64,000 nt of DNA from Pedococcus aerophilus (GCF_039532215.1 NZ_BAAARN010000001.1:1473942-1537941), one strand, 5' to 3'; counted from the first letter of the stretch, positions 40,744 to 51,862 are shown. The notes: generated by a model not told the origin, from the letters alone. Numbers and translations: made by a program.

Positions 40744-41790
40744 TCAGGCCGACTCGCCTGCTGTTTTCTCGGCGGTCGCGAGGCGGGCGTAGCTGCTGGG
40801 GTGCGGCGCGTAGTCGTCCGTGGCGACGAGGTAGCCGTCTGCGTCGAGGGTCACCGGGATGGGGTCGATGATCTCGAACCCGTCGAAGCCCTCCGGCTCG
40901 ACGTTGCGGAACCCGACCAGCGCCCACGACCCGTCACGCCGCTGCACGAGCGGTGCGGCGAACAGGTGGGGCTCGGCCTCGAACGGCTGGGCCGCGTCGA
41001 TGTCCCAGGGCCCGAGCGGACCCTCGCCGGGCACCGACCAGGTGCAGTACTCGCCGGTGCGGGCCTTGCGCTCCGCCGTCATCTCCTGCGGGTGGCAGGT
41101 GAAGACGAGCACCCAACGACCGTCGATCTGCTTGTCCTGCAACACCTCCAGCTGGCCGAACCCCGCACCCGGCTCGCACAGTGGCGGCTGGAGCGTCCAG
41201 TGCTCGAGGTCGGGGCTGGTGGCGTGGGCGACCACGCCGTCGTCGTTGCGGGCGGCGTCTCGGGCCCGGGCGGCGAGCAGCAGGTGCCAGCCGTCACCGT
41301 CGGCGTCCGCGAACACCAGCGGGTCGCGCCAGGTCTCGCTCGACCCCTCGAGGTCGGGCCCCTCGGTCGGCGCAGGGGTGTTGGCGAGGTTCTTGTACCA
41401 GCGCCCGTCGACGCGCACAGCGGGCTCGCTGGACACCCGCGACCAGTGGTGCAGGTCGTCCGAGACGGCCGACCCGACGCGTTGGTCATAGACGTGGTGC
41501 CCGGAGGTGGAGACCGCGGTGTAGAACATCCGCCACCGGTCGCCGTCACGGACGACCGACCCGGTCCAGATCGCGAGGTCGTCGAACCCGGTCTCCGCCG
41601 GCCCGAAGCACTCCCCCAGGTAGTCCCAGGTCACGAGGTCCCGCGACGTCGCATGCCCCACGGTCGCGGCCGTGTGCCGCGTGCCCGGGTCGACCAGCGA
41701 CCGGGGCGCCATGAGGAAGAACAGGTGGTAGAGGTCGCCGTCGTCGGCGATCCAGGAGTCCCAGACCCAGTGGTCTTCGAGCCGCAGCAT
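40744..41790 (-). CDS. GH32/GH68-clan-like glycosidase
   Basis: 348 residues, five-bladed beta-propeller style. Clan GH-J triad can be placed: nucleophile-like D in VWDSWIADDGD, RDP in TWRDPLVFAD, and acid/base-like E in GQLEVLQDK; EPHLFAAPLV also recurs. Suggests fructan or sucrose-type beta-fructosidase activity. No signal peptide, so cytoplasmic. ATG follows CAGACT by 6 nt. Confidence 0.75.
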   Translation of the reverse strand: MLRLEDHWVWDSWIADDGDLYHLFFLMAPRSLVDPGTRHTAATVGHATSRDLVTWDYLGECFGPAETGFDDLAIWTGSVVRDGDRWRMFYTAVSTSGHHVYDQRVGSAVSDDLHHWSRVSSEPAVRVDGRWYKNLANTPAPTEGPDLEGSSETWRDPLVFADADGDGWHLLLAARARDAARNDDGVVAHATSPDLEHWTLQPPLCEPGAGFGQLEVLQDKQIDGRWVLVFTCHPQEMTAERKARTGEYCTWSVPGEGPLGPWDIDAAQPFEAEPHLFAAPLVQRRDGSWALVGFRNVEPEGFDGFEIIDPIPVTLDADGYLVATDDYAPHPSSYARLATAEKTAGESA

Positions 41791-41796
41791 GCGCAG

Positions 41797-41802
41797 AGTC
41801 TG
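41797..41802 (-). promoter_or_regulatory. leaderless -10 (CAGACT) of the glycosidase gene
   Basis: CAGACT on the minus strand, 6 nt before ATG 41790. Confidence 0.45.
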
Positions 41803-41888
41803 GCAGCCCGCGCAGCGTCCGGCACGACATTGCCCGCGGTTCGGTCAGGCACCCGCAGCGCCGGGCCGCGGACCCTGCCCGACGTGAC

Positions 41889-42191
41889 TCAGATGCCGTC
41901 GACGGTCCCCCCTGCGCGCCAGTACCGGCCGTCGCGCCGGTCCATGAACTCCTGCTCGACGAGGTACCGCCGCAGCGCCGCCACGTCGGGATGGAACGCC
42001 CGCAGCGTCGCGTTCACCTCGGTCTCCTCGTAGACCTCACCCACCGCGAACTCCTGCGCGATGAGGTCGAGCACGACGAGCCGCTTGCTGATCTTGGTCG
42101 GGATCGACACGAGGCTGCCGTCGGGGCGGACGAAGGCGCGCAGCACCGCGTCACGGTTCTTGAGGGCGTCCTGGAGGGCAGGTCGGTCCAT
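41889..42191 (-). CDS. DUF2087 domain protein
   Basis: 100 residues. The whole protein is a DUF2087 domain (IPTKISKRLVVLDLIAQEF, FHPDVAALRRYLVEQEFMDR). In other bacteria this domain is attached to MarR/ArsR-type regulators; here it stands alone. The start is ATG 42191, fixed by TAGGGT 7 nt upstream. Confidence 0.8.
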   Translation of the reverse strand: MDRPALQDALKNRDAVLRAFVRPDGSLVSIPTKISKRLVVLDLIAQEFAVGEVYEETEVNATLRAFHPDVAALRRYLVEQEFMDRRDGRYWRAGGTVDGI

Positions 42192-42198
42192 GCCCTCC

Positions 42199-42204
42199 AC
42201 CCTA
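42199..42204 (-). promoter_or_regulatory. leaderless -10 (TAGGGT) of the DUF2087 gene
   Basis: TAGGGT on the minus strand, 7 nt before ATG 42191, overlapping the 3' end of the upstream hydrolase gene. Confidence 0.55.
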
Positions 42205-42891
42205 GGAAGAACTCGCCCGAGCTGCTCGCGCCAGGGCCAGGACCGCATCGGCGGTGGCGTCCGGCTCGGCGAGAAGGTGCAGGTGGTGTCCGTCCAGCAC
42301 CTCGACGGGCCACCCCTCCCCGCGCGCCAAGGTGAGCTCCTCGGCATACGTCCCACCGAACCCGAGGTATGCCGCGGGCAGCGCCTCCCAGCCGACCGGC
42401 ACCTCCACCGGGGTCGTGAACCACGACGGCGGGAGCCGGGGTGCCTCGGCGGTCACCCGCTCGTGCCAGTCCGATGAGGGGAACAGCGCAGCGACGTCGG
42501 CGGGGTCCCACCAGAGCGGCCACGGCGGGAGCAGCCCGCCGTCCTGCGGCAGCCCGGCGACGAACTCGCCGAACTGTGCCGGCGCCAGCAGTGTGCTGGT
42601 CCCAGCCGTCGGTGGCAGCGCCGCGTCGACGAGGACGACCGCGTCGACCGGGACGGCAGCACGCAGTGCCGGGACGAGGTAGCCCGCGTTGCTGTGGGCC
42701 ACCACGAGGGACGCGCCCGACGAGACGAGCTGCTCGGCGAAACCCGACAGGACCGCAGCCGGGGTCAGGACACCGTCGGGCAGGCCCGCCACCACGGCCG
42801 TCGACCCACGGGAGGCCAGGGCCGCGGCGAGCGGACCGTAGGCGGCCGGCCCGAGCAGCGGACTGGGCAGCACGAGCACGTCGGCGGTCAC
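42202..42891 (-). CDS. alpha/beta-hydrolase fold protein
   Basis: 229 residues. Nucleophile elbow LVVAHSNAGYLVP (Ser in AHSNAG, a degenerate GxSxG), acid loop and terminal GHHLHLL histidine are visible. Substrate unknown. Start set at GTG 42891 because TAGCGT is exactly 7 nt upstream; an in-frame ATG at 42945 would place 18 nonconserved residues before it. Confidence 0.75.
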   Translation of the reverse strand: MTADVLVLPSPLLGPAAYGPLAAALASRGSTAVVAGLPDGVLTPAAVLSGFAEQLVSSGASLVVAHSNAGYLVPALRAAVPVDAVVLVDAALPPTAGTSTLLAPAQFGEFVAGLPQDGGLLPPWPLWWDPADVAALFPSSDWHERVTAEAPRLPPSWFTTPVEVPVGWEALPAAYLGFGGTYAEELTLARGEGWPVEVLDGHHLHLLAEPDATADAVLALARAARASSS

Positions 42892-42898
42892 CCCGAGC

Positions 42899-42904
42899 AC
42901 GCTA
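42899..42904 (-). promoter_or_regulatory. leaderless -10 (TAGCGT) of the hydrolase gene
   Basis: TAGCGT on the minus strand, 7 nt before GTG 42891; decides the start. Confidence 0.55.
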
Positions 42905-42916
42905 GCCAGATCTCGG

Positions 42917-42954
42917 GTAGCCGTGGCGAAACCCGCTTGAAACACTGCCTTGGT
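42917..42954 (+). promoter_or_regulatory. GlnR-like operator of the urease cluster
   Basis: Pentamers GTAGC, GAAAC, GAAAC and TTGGT occur at strict 11-nt steps (42917, 42928, 42939, 42950), i.e. n6 spacers, as in the gTnAC-n6-GaAAC box of actinobacterial GlnR. About 90 bp before ureA. Confidence 0.6.
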
Positions 42955-42973
42955 CTACTGACCCCCGAGAGCA

Positions 42974-43017
42974 CCCGACCACGACAGCCGGCACACCCGA
43001 CCACGAGACCCGGCACA
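42974..43017. repeat. 22-bp tandem repeat in the ureA leader
   Basis: Two adjacent 22-bp units (cccgaccacga...), 20 of 22 positions equal, between the GlnR-like site and ureA. Confidence 0.75.
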
Positions 43018-43040
43018 CCCCCGGCACCCAGGAGGCTGCG

Positions 43041-43343
43041 ATGCACCTGTCCCCCGCGGACACCGAGAAGCTCCTGCTGTCCGTCGCCGGGATGGTCGCG
43101 CGCGACCGGCTCTCCCGGGGCGTGCTGCTCAACCACCCCGAGTCGGTCGCCCTGCTGTCCACCTGGGTCATCGAACGCGCCCGCGAGGGTGCCCTCGTCG
43201 CCGACCTCATGGAGGAGGGCCGGACCGTCCTGGGTCGCGAGCAGGTGATGGACGGGGTCGCGGAGATGATCGCCGACGTGCAGGTCGAGGCGACGTTCCC
43301 CGACGGCCGCAAGCTCGTCACCCTCCACCACCCGATCGCCTGA
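43041..43343 (+). CDS. ureA: urease gamma subunit
   Basis: 100 residues, standard length. [21 protein letters not shown] and [16 protein letters not shown] are UreA signatures. AGGAGG ribosome-binding site 6 nt before ATG. First gene of ureABCFGD. Confidence 0.96.
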   Translation: MHLSPADTEKLLLSVAGMVARDRLSRGVLLNHPESVALLSTWVIERAREGALVADLMEEGRTVLGREQVMDGVAEMIADVQVEATFPDGRKLVTLHHPIA

Positions 43344-43380
43344 CCCGACTCACCCCAGACCGCCGAGAGCAGGAGATCCC

Positions 43381-43729
43381 TTGAGCAGCACCAGTTCCGG
43401 ACCGGGGGCCGTCCGCGTCAGGCCGGGCACCGTCACGATCAACGCCGACCGCACCGACGCCGAACGCCGCACCCTCGTCATCGTCAACACCGGCGACCGC
43501 CCCGTCCAGATCGGGTCGCACCTGCACCTGCCCGACAGCAACACCGCGCTGTCCTTCGACCGCGACGCCGCCCACGGGTTCCGCCTCGACATCCCGAGCG
43601 GGACCTCCGTCCGGTTCGAGCCGGGGGTGAGCCGTGAGGTCGACGCCGTCGCCCTGCGGGGACGGCGGAGGGTGCCGGGACTGCAGGTCGACGGCAGGGT
43701 GGACGAGCACGGCGAGGGAGGGAGCCTCG

Positions 43730-43737
<8 letters not shown>
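43381..43737 (+). CDS. ureB: urease beta subunit
   Basis: 118 residues. [22 protein letters not shown] and [12 protein letters not shown] are typical UreB. TTG start at 43381 behind GAGCAGGAG. The 3' end overlaps ureC by 8 nt. The C-terminal tail is polar and non-conserved. Confidence 0.94.
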
Positions 43738-45439
<1,702 letters not shown>

Positions 45440-45446
45440 GCCGACT

Positions 45447-46124
45447 GTGACGTCCTCCCTGCCCCACCCCGAGTTCGCCGCCATGCTGCTCGCTGACGGT
45501 CGGCTGCCCGTCGGCGGCCACACCCAGTCGTCCGGTCTCGAGCCCGCGCTGCTCGGCGGGCTCGCCGAGTCGGACATCCCACGGCTGGTCGGGACCCGCC
45601 TGCGCACGGTGGTCCGCGTCGAGGCCGCCGTCGCCGTCGTCGCCCGGCACCACGTCCTCGCCGGTCTGCCGCTCCAGCCGGTGCAGGACGCCTGGGCGGC
45701 CCGGACCCCGAGCGAGGTGTCACGCGCGGCGTCCGTCGCTGTCGGTCGTGGTCAGCGGCGGCTGGCGCTGCGGCTGTGGCCGACGTCGGCCGCGGCGACG
45801 TCGCTGGCCGACCTGCGCACGCCGGCACGGCCGGTCGCGTTGGGCGCGATGGCTGCAGCCGCCGGTCTCGACGCCGCGCGCACCGCCCGGCTGGTGGCCT
45901 ACGACGACGTCCAGACCCTCTGCGCCGCCGCCCTCAAGCTCTGCCCGCTGGATCCCGCCGACGCCACCGCCTGGCTGCTGGAGGCTGGGGCCGACGTCGA
46001 GGGCGTCGTCGGTGCGGTCGCGCACCTGACCGATCCCAGTGCCATACCTGCTCCTGCCGCCCCGCTGCTCGAGCAGTGGGCGCACCACCACCCCACCCAC
46101 TCCCGGAGGTTGTTCAGTGCCTGA
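45447..46124 (+). CDS. ureF: urease accessory protein UreF
   Basis: 225 residues, all-helical. [22 protein letters not shown] is the UreF N-terminal hallmark; the helix pattern matches to the end. UreF gates GTP hydrolysis by UreG during nickel insertion. GTG start 7 nt after the ureC stop. Its end overlaps ureG by 8 nt. Confidence 0.88.
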   Translation: MTSSLPHPEFAAMLLADGRLPVGGHTQSSGLEPALLGGLAESDIPRLVGTRLRTVVRVEAAVAVVARHHVLAGLPLQPVQDAWAARTPSEVSRAASVAVGRGQRRLALRLWPTSAAATSLADLRTPARPVALGAMAAAAGLDAARTARLVAYDDVQTLCAAALKLCPLDPADATAWLLEAGADVEGVVGAVAHLTDPSAIPAPAAPLLEQWAHHHPTHSRRLFSA

Positions 46125-46845
46125 GGCCAGCCCGTCCCCCACCCGCGCCCTGCGCCTCGGCGTCGCCGGCCCCGTCGGCACCGGCAAGTCCTCGCTGATC
46201 GGCATGTTGTGCCGCGAGCTCGGCGACACCCTCGAGCTCGGCGTGATCACCAACGACATCTACACCGACGAGGACGCCCGGATGCTGCGCGCCGCCGGCG
46301 TCCTGGACCCCGAACGGATCCGCGCGGTCGAGACGGGCGCCTGCCCGCACACGGCGATCCGTGACGACGTCAGTGCCAACCTGCTCGCCGTCGAGGACCT
46401 CGAGGCCGACTTCGCGCCGCTCGACCTCGTGCTCGTCGAGTCCGGTGGCGACAACCTCACGGCGACGTTCTCGCCCGCCCTGGTCGACGCGCAGGTGTTC
46501 GTCCTCGACGTCGCCGGGGGCGGCGACGTCGTGCGCAAGGGCGGCCCGGGCATCTCGCGCGCCGACCTGCTCGTGGTCAACAAGACCGACCTCGCGCCGT
46601 ACGTCGGGGTCGACGCTCCCCTCATGGCGCAGCAGGGTCGCGAGGCCCGAGACGGCCGCCCGGTCATCGCCCTGTCGCGCACCGACCCGTCGTCGGTCGC
46701 CGAGCTGCGGGCCTGGGTGCTCGACGTGCTCGAGCAGCACCGCTCCGGCGGCCACACCCCGGTCGACCCGGGCCCGATGGCCCCGCACTCCCACGCCGAC
46801 GGGCCCCTGCACGCGCACGGCGGTGAGGGTGCCCACACGCACTGA
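46117..46845 (+). CDS. ureG: urease accessory GTPase UreG with His-rich tail
   Basis: 242 residues. P-loop [29 protein letters not shown] (Cys-Pro-His nickel site), VESGGDNL and VVNKTDL are intact. The last about 30 residues are His-rich ([19 protein letters not shown] pattern), a probable nickel store at the C-terminus; elsewhere such stretches are usually N-terminal or supplied by UreE, which this cluster lacks. GTG start behind CGGAGG. Confidence 0.95.
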   Translation: MPEASPSPTRALRLGVAGPVGTGKSSLIGMLCRELGDTLELGVITNDIYTDEDARMLRAAGVLDPERIRAVETGACPHTAIRDDVSANLLAVEDLEADFAPLDLVLVESGGDNLTATFSPALVDAQVFVLDVAGGGDVVRKGGPGISRADLLVVNKTDLAPYVGVDAPLMAQQGREARDGRPVIALSRTDPSSVAELRAWVLDVLEQHRSGGHTPVDPGPMAPHSHADGPLHAHGGEGAHTH

Positions 46846-47611
46846 GGTCCGGACCGCCCGGATCGCCCTGCTGCCCGACGACACCGGACGCGGAGGTCGT
46901 GCCCGGCTCGAGCTGCGCGGCGGGCTCGTCACCCCGCGCGTGGTGCACCAGGGCGCCGCGAGCGCGGAGGTGGCCCTCATCGCCACGACCGCGACCCTGC
47001 TCGGCGGCGACGAGCTGCGCCTGTCGGTGGAGGTCGGTCCGGGTCTGCGGCTCGACCTGCGCGACGTCGCCGGCACGGTCGCCTACCACGGCCGCGGACG
47101 CGAGTGCCTCGTCGCCGTCTCCCTGACCGTCCACCCCGGAGCGGTGCTCGTCTGGGCCGGCGCACCCCTCGTCGTCTGCGACGGAGCCCGCGTGGTGCGC
47201 ACCCTCGACGTCGACGTGACCGACACGGGGCGCCTGCTGCTGCGCGACCGCGTCGCCCTCGGCCGCAGCGGCCAGGTCGGCGGCGACCTCACCTGCCGCA
47301 CGACCATGACGTATGCCGCTCGGCCGGCTCTCGTCGAGGAGCTCACCCTGGGTGGCTCACCGGGAGGCGGCGGGGCCGGAGTCCTCGGCGACGCCCGTGT
47401 GGTCGACTCGGTGACCGCCCTCGGGTGGCGGCCCGCGCCCCGCCCGGCCCTGCACGCAACGGACCCGTCCACCACCTCGCAGCCCCCGCTCTTCACGCTG
47501 CACGAGCCGGGCGCCCTCGCCCGGCAGCTGGTGACCGACGCGCACGACTCGGCCCTGCGCCATACCTGGCAGGCGTGGTCGGGCCAGCTGGAGACCACGG
47601 CCAACCCATAA
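46829..47611 (+). CDS. ureD: urease accessory protein UreD/UreH
   Basis: 260 residues. [40 protein letters not shown] and [13 protein letters not shown] fit UreD, the scaffold that holds apo-urease for UreFG. Starts at GTG 46829 (or 46823) inside the ureG 3' end. Urease cluster ends here. Confidence 0.88.
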   Translation: MPTRTEVRTARIALLPDDTGRGGRARLELRGGLVTPRVVHQGAASAEVALIATTATLLGGDELRLSVEVGPGLRLDLRDVAGTVAYHGRGRECLVAVSLTVHPGAVLVWAGAPLVVCDGARVVRTLDVDVTDTGRLLLRDRVALGRSGQVGGDLTCRTTMTYAARPALVEELTLGGSPGGGGAGVLGDARVVDSVTALGWRPAPRPALHATDPSTTSQPPLFTLHEPGALARQLVTDAHDSALRHTWQAWSGQLETTANP

Positions 47612-47668
47612 CAGCGTGTTACCCGTCTCAAAAGCAGGGTGGGCAGGTTGCCCTCACTTGTCCAGACG

Positions 47669-47674
47669 TACGAT
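47669..47674 (+). promoter_or_regulatory. possible -10 (TACGAT) of korAB
   Basis: TACGAT 102 nt before korA ATG; TTGCCC lies 15 nt upstream, a poor spacing. Only candidate seen in the 164-bp gap. Confidence 0.35.
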
Positions 47675-47775
47675 GGATTCACAGGCTGCGCACCGCGTCG
47701 TCCGTGAGCCCAGCGGCACCGGACCCGCCGCGGCGACAGTCTCCAGAACTGTTCGTCCACGACCGTCAGGACCGC

Positions 47776-49689
47776 ATGAGCCGCAAGACCGTCGAGAAGC
47801 TGGACCGCGTCGTCATCCGCTTCGCCGGGGACTCCGGCGACGGCATGCAGCTGACCGGTGACCGCTTCACGTCCGAGACCGCAGCACTGGGCAACGACCT
47901 GTCCACGCTGCCCAACTTCCCGGCCGAGATCCGGGCGCCCCAGGGCACGCTGCCCGGCGTCTCGAGCTTCCAGCTGCACTTCGCCGACCACGACGTGCTC
48001 ACGCCGGGCGACGCCCCCGACGTGCTCGTCGCGATGAACCCGGCCGCCCTCAAGGCCAACCTGCGCGACCTGCCGCGCGGCGCGACGATCATCGCCAACA
48101 CCGACGAGTTCTCCAAGCGCAACCTCGGCAAGGTCGGCTACACGAGCAACCCCCTCGAGGACGGCTCGCTCGACTCGTGGCACCTGCACCCGGTGGCGCT
48201 GACGTCGATCACGGTCGAGGCGCTCGCCGAGTTCGACTCGTTGTCCCGCAAGGACAAGGAGCGCGCGAAGAACATGTTCGCGCTCGGCCTGCTGTCGTGG
48301 ATGTACCACCGTCCCACCAGCGGCACCGAGAACTTCCTGACCAAGAAGTTCGGCGCGAAGCCCGACATCCTCGCGGCCAACCTCGCGGCCCTCAAGGCCG
48401 GCGTCAACTACGGCGAGACGACCGAGGACTTCGCGGTCTCCTACGAGATCGCCCCTGCGCCGATGGCTGCGGGCACCTACCGCAACATCACCGGCAACGT
48501 CGCCCTCGCCTACGGCCTCGTCACCGCCTCGCACCGTGCCAAGGTGCCGATGCTGCTCGGGTCCTACCCGATCACGCCGGCCTCCGACATCCTGCACACC
48601 CTCTCCGGGCTCAAGCGCTACGGCGTGACGACGCTCCAGGCCGAGGACGAGATCGCGGGAATCGGTGCGGCACTGGGCGCTTCGTTCGGCGGCTCGATCG
48701 GCGTGACGACGACCTCCGGCCCCGGTGTGGCGCTGAAGTCCGAGACCATCGGCCTCGCCGTGTCGCTCGAGCTGCCGCTGGTCATCGTCGACGTCCAGCG
48801 CGGCGGACCGTCGACCGGCCTCCCCACCAAGACCGAGCAGTCCGACCTGCTCCAGGCGATGTTCGGTCGCAACGGCGAGTCGCCGGTGCCGATCATCGCG
48901 CCGCAGTCACCTGCCGACTGTTTCGACGCAGCGCTGGAGGCGGTCCGGATCGCGACGGCCTACCGCACGCCCGTGTTCATCCTCTCCGACGGCTACCTCG
49001 CCAACGGCTCCGAGCCGTGGGCGCTCCCCAGCGTCTCCGAGCTGCCCGACCTGACGGTCGAGTTCGCCTCCGAGCCGAACGCCACCGACGAGAAGGGCGA
49101 GCCGGTCTTCCACCCGTTCCTGCGCGACCCGGCGACGCTCGCGCGCCCCTGGGCCGTCCCCGGGACGGCTGGTCTCGAGCACCGCATCGGCGGTATCGAG
49201 AAGGCCGATGTCACGGGCAACATCTCCTACGACCCCGACAACCACGACCTCATGACCCGCCTGCGCGCGGGCAAGATCGAGCGCATCGCCGACTCCATCG
49301 GTGACCTCGAGGTCGACGACCCGAGCGCCGAGGCGTCCGTCCTCGTGCTCGGCTGGGGTTCGACCTACGGGCCCATCGCCGCGGCGGTACGCAGCGTGCG
49401 CAACACCGGCGCGAAGGTCGCCCGCGCACACCTGCGCCACCTCAACCCCTTCCCCGCCAACACCGGTGAGGTGCTGCGCCGCTACGACCGCGTGCTCGTC
49501 CCCGAGATGAACATGGGCCAGCTCGCGATGCTCCTGCGCGCCAAGTACCTCGTTGACGTCCACTCGTTCACCCAGGTGCGCGGACTGCCCTTCACCACCG
49601 TCGAGCTCGCCGACGCCATCGTCGGCCTCGGCGCCGACGGCGCGGACGACGCCTCGGACTCACCAGCCACCACGGAGGCCCACGCATGA
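47776..49689 (+). CDS. korA: 2-oxoacid:ferredoxin oxidoreductase subunit alpha (gamma-alpha fusion)
   Basis: 637 residues. N-terminal gamma domain (VVIRFAGDSGDGMQLTGDRF, residues about 11-195) fused to the alpha pyrimidine-binding domain (GSYPITPASDILH, TTSGPGVALKSE, GPSTGLPTKTEQSDLL) and a C-terminal VPEMNMGQLA segment. Standard KorA architecture of actinobacteria. With KorB it decarboxylates 2-oxoglutarate to succinyl-CoA, passing electrons to ferredoxin. ATG 47776 with AGGA 5 nt upstream. Confidence 0.94.
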   Translation: MSRKTVEKLDRVVIRFAGDSGDGMQLTGDRFTSETAALGNDLSTLPNFPAEIRAPQGTLPGVSSFQLHFADHDVLTPGDAPDVLVAMNPAALKANLRDLPRGATIIANTDEFSKRNLGKVGYTSNPLEDGSLDSWHLHPVALTSITVEALAEFDSLSRKDKERAKNMFALGLLSWMYHRPTSGTENFLTKKFGAKPDILAANLAALKAGVNYGETTEDFAVSYEIAPAPMAAGTYRNITGNVALAYGLVTASHRAKVPMLLGSYPITPASDILHTLSGLKRYGVTTLQAEDEIAGIGAALGASFGGSIGVTTTSGPGVALKSETIGLAVSLELPLVIVDVQRGGPSTGLPTKTEQSDLLQAMFGRNGESPVPIIAPQSPADCFDAALEAVRIATAYRTPVFILSDGYLANGSEPWALPSVSELPDLTVEFASEPNATDEKGEPVFHPFLRDPATLARPWAVPGTAGLEHRIGGIEKADVTGNISYDPDNHDLMTRLRAGKIERIADSIGDLEVDDPSAEASVLVLGWGSTYGPIAAAVRSVRNTGAKVARAHLRHLNPFPANTGEVLRRYDRVLVPEMNMGQLAMLLRAKYLVDVHSFTQVRGLPFTTVELADAIVGLGADGADDASDSPATTEAHA

Positions 49690-49751
49690 GCACCCCACGA
49701 AGTTCCTCCCCCGCTCCGCTCCGCCGAATACTTCGAGGGGACCCCGCGTGA
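49686..49751 (+). CDS. 22-codon mini-ORF bridging korA and korB
   Basis: ATG 49686 overlaps the korA stop (ATGA) and its TGA (49749-49751) overlaps the korB GTG (GTGA). It would encode 21 residues starting MSTPRSS. It uses rare codons (ATA, AGT), so the peptide is unlikely to be selected for; coupling of ribosomes from korA to korB is the more likely effect. Confidence 0.4.
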   Translation: MSTPRSSSPAPLRRILRGDPA

Positions 49752-49756
49752 GCACC
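49687..49756. repeat. 8-bp direct repeat TGAGCACC flanking 54 bp
   Basis: Copies at 49687-49694 and 49749-49756. Each covers the first codons of a possible korB start (ATGAGCACC and GTGAGCACC). Confidence 0.6.
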
Positions 49757-50845
49757 GAACTCGGCATGCCGTCGCTCGGCGTCCCGCACGGCACCGCAGG
49801 TGTCCCGCGCCTCGCTGACGACGCCACGCCCCAGACCAAGCGCGAGTTCACCTCCGACCAGGAGGTGCGCTGGTGCCCGGGCTGCGGCGACTACGCGATC
49901 CTCGCCGCCGTCCAGGGGTTCCTGCCCGAGCTCGGGCTCAAGCGCGAGAACATCGTCTTCGTCTCCGGCATCGGCTGCTCGTCGCGGTTCCCGTACTACC
50001 TCGACACCTACGGCATGCACTCGATCCACGGCCGCGCGCCGGCGATCGCGACTGGTCTCGCGACCAGCCGTGAGGACCTGTCGGTCTGGGTCGTCACCGG
50101 TGACGGCGACGCGCTGTCGATCGGTGGCAACCACCTGATCCACGCGCTGCGCCGCAACGTCAACATGACGATCTTGTTGTTCAACAACCAGATCTACGGC
50201 CTCACCAAGGGCCAGTACTCGCCCACGTCCGAGGTCGGCAAGGTCACCAAGTCGACGCCGATGGGTTCGGTGGACCACCCGTTCAACCCGGTCTCGCTCG
50301 CTCTGGGCGCCGAGGCGACCTTCGTCGCCCGGACCATGGACTCCGACCGCAAGCACCTCACCGGCATCCTCAAGGCAGCAGCCGCCCACCGTGGGACCTC
50401 ACTCGTGGAGATCTACCAGAACTGCCCGATCTTCAACGACGGTGCGTTCGACCTGATCAAGGACCGGAGCCAGCAGGAGGCGCGGATCGTCCACCTCGCC
50501 GACGGCGAGCAGGTGCAGGTCGGCCCCGAGGGTGACCGCCAGGTCCTCGTCCGCGGCGCAGCGGGAGCGATGGAGTTCGTGCCCGAGTCCGAGGTCGGCC
50601 AGCGCGAGGTCGTGGTCCACGACGCGACCGCGGGCGACCCGACGCAGGCCTTCGCCCTGTCCCGGCTCGACTCCCCCCAGATGACGCACGTCCCGATGGG
50701 GATCTTCCGGAACGTCGCCCGGCCGACCTACGACGACCTCGTGCGCTCCCAGGTCGACGCCGCGATCGACACGGCCGGAGGACCGGCCACCGACGCCGAC
50801 CTCGACGCGCTGATCCACGGGCGCGACACCTGGACCGTGGCCTGA
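49748..50845 (+). CDS. korB: 2-oxoacid:ferredoxin oxidoreductase subunit beta
   Basis: 365 residues. Cluster ligands WCPGCGDY, SGIGCSSR and YQNCPIF; thiamine-diphosphate motif GDGDALSIGGNH...NNQIYGLTKGQYSPTS. GTG 49748 with GAGGGG 5 nt upstream. Partner of korA. Confidence 0.95.
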   Translation: MSTELGMPSLGVPHGTAGVPRLADDATPQTKREFTSDQEVRWCPGCGDYAILAAVQGFLPELGLKRENIVFVSGIGCSSRFPYYLDTYGMHSIHGRAPAIATGLATSREDLSVWVVTGDGDALSIGGNHLIHALRRNVNMTILLFNNQIYGLTKGQYSPTSEVGKVTKSTPMGSVDHPFNPVSLALGAEATFVARTMDSDRKHLTGILKAAAAHRGTSLVEIYQNCPIFNDGAFDLIKDRSQQEARIVHLADGEQVQVGPEGDRQVLVRGAAGAMEFVPESEVGQREVVVHDATAGDPTQAFALSRLDSPQMTHVPMGIFRNVARPTYDDLVRSQVDAAIDTAGGPATDADLDALIHGRDTWTVA

Positions 50846-50916
50846 ACGCCGCCGGGGCAGCCGCCCCCGGAGGAGCCGCCGGAGAAGTCCCCCGGGCAGC
50901 TCCCGCTGCAGCTCCT

Positions 50917-51840
50917 GTGACGGGCCACGACGAGACCCGCCGCGGCTCCCTCCAGGGGCTGCTCGCCTACGGACTCTGGGGGCTGTTCCCCCTCTACTTC
51001 CACGCGCTGAAACCCGCCGGGGCGTGGGAGATCCTGGCCCACCGCATCCTGTGGACGCTGTTGCTGTGCGCCCTCGTCCTGCTCGTCCGCCGCGACCTCG
51101 CCTGGGCACGGCAGCTGTGGCAGCGCCCGCGGCTGGGGCTCGGGGTCACCGCGGCCGCGCTGCTCATCGCCGTCAACTGGGTCGTGTACGTCGCGGCGGT
51201 GCTGGGCGGGCGCACCACGGAAGCCGCGCTGGGCTACTTCCTCAACCCCCTGGTCACTGTGGCGCTCGGCGTGTTCGTCCTGCGGGAGCGGCTGCGGCCG
51301 CTGCAGTGGGTCGCCGTGGCCATCGGCGGCCTCGCGTTCGTCTACCTGTCCGTCGCGGCAGGCTCGGTCCCGGTCATCGCGATCACGCTGGCGATGTCGT
51401 TCGGGCTCTACGGACTGGTCAAGAAGGAGGTCGGGCTCTCCCTCCAGGCGATGCACTCCCTCGCGGCCGAGACCGCGGTCCTGGCGCCCATCGCCGCGGT
51501 GATGCTCGCGGTACTCACGGTGCGCGGGGACACCACGTTCACCACCGAGGGGGCCGTGCACACCGGGCTGCTCGTCGCTGCGGGCGCGATGACCGCTGCG
51601 CCGCTGCTGCTGTTCGCCGGCGCCGCGCGTCGGGTGCCGCTCGTGACGATCGGGCTGCTGCAGTTCATCACCCCCGTGCTCCAGCTGCTGTGCGGGGTGC
51701 TGCTCCTCGACGAGCACATGTCGACGAGCCGGTGGATCGGGTTCGGGATCGTCTGGGTGGCGCTGGCCGTGCTGACCGTCGACTCCCTGCGCAACCTCCC
51801 CGGCCGAAGCCGGACGCACCCCGCGGAGGTCGCGCCCTAG
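50917..51840 (+). CDS. rarD: RarD/EamA family permease
   Basis: 307 residues, ten membrane helices in two EamA repeats; GLLAYGLWGLFPLYFHAL and ALGYFLNPLVTVALGV are RarD hallmarks. Probably exports or imports a small metabolite; the substrate is unknown. GTG start; the ribosome-binding site is weak. Confidence 0.88.
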   Translation: MTGHDETRRGSLQGLLAYGLWGLFPLYFHALKPAGAWEILAHRILWTLLLCALVLLVRRDLAWARQLWQRPRLGLGVTAAALLIAVNWVVYVAAVLGGRTTEAALGYFLNPLVTVALGVFVLRERLRPLQWVAVAIGGLAFVYLSVAAGSVPVIAITLAMSFGLYGLVKKEVGLSLQAMHSLAAETAVLAPIAAVMLAVLTVRGDTTFTTEGAVHTGLLVAAGAMTAAPLLLFAGAARRVPLVTIGLLQFITPVLQLLCGVLLLDEHMSTSRWIGFGIVWVALAVLTVDSLRNLPGRSRTHPAEVAP

Positions 51841-51862
51841 CCGCCGTCGCCGTCCGCCTGAT

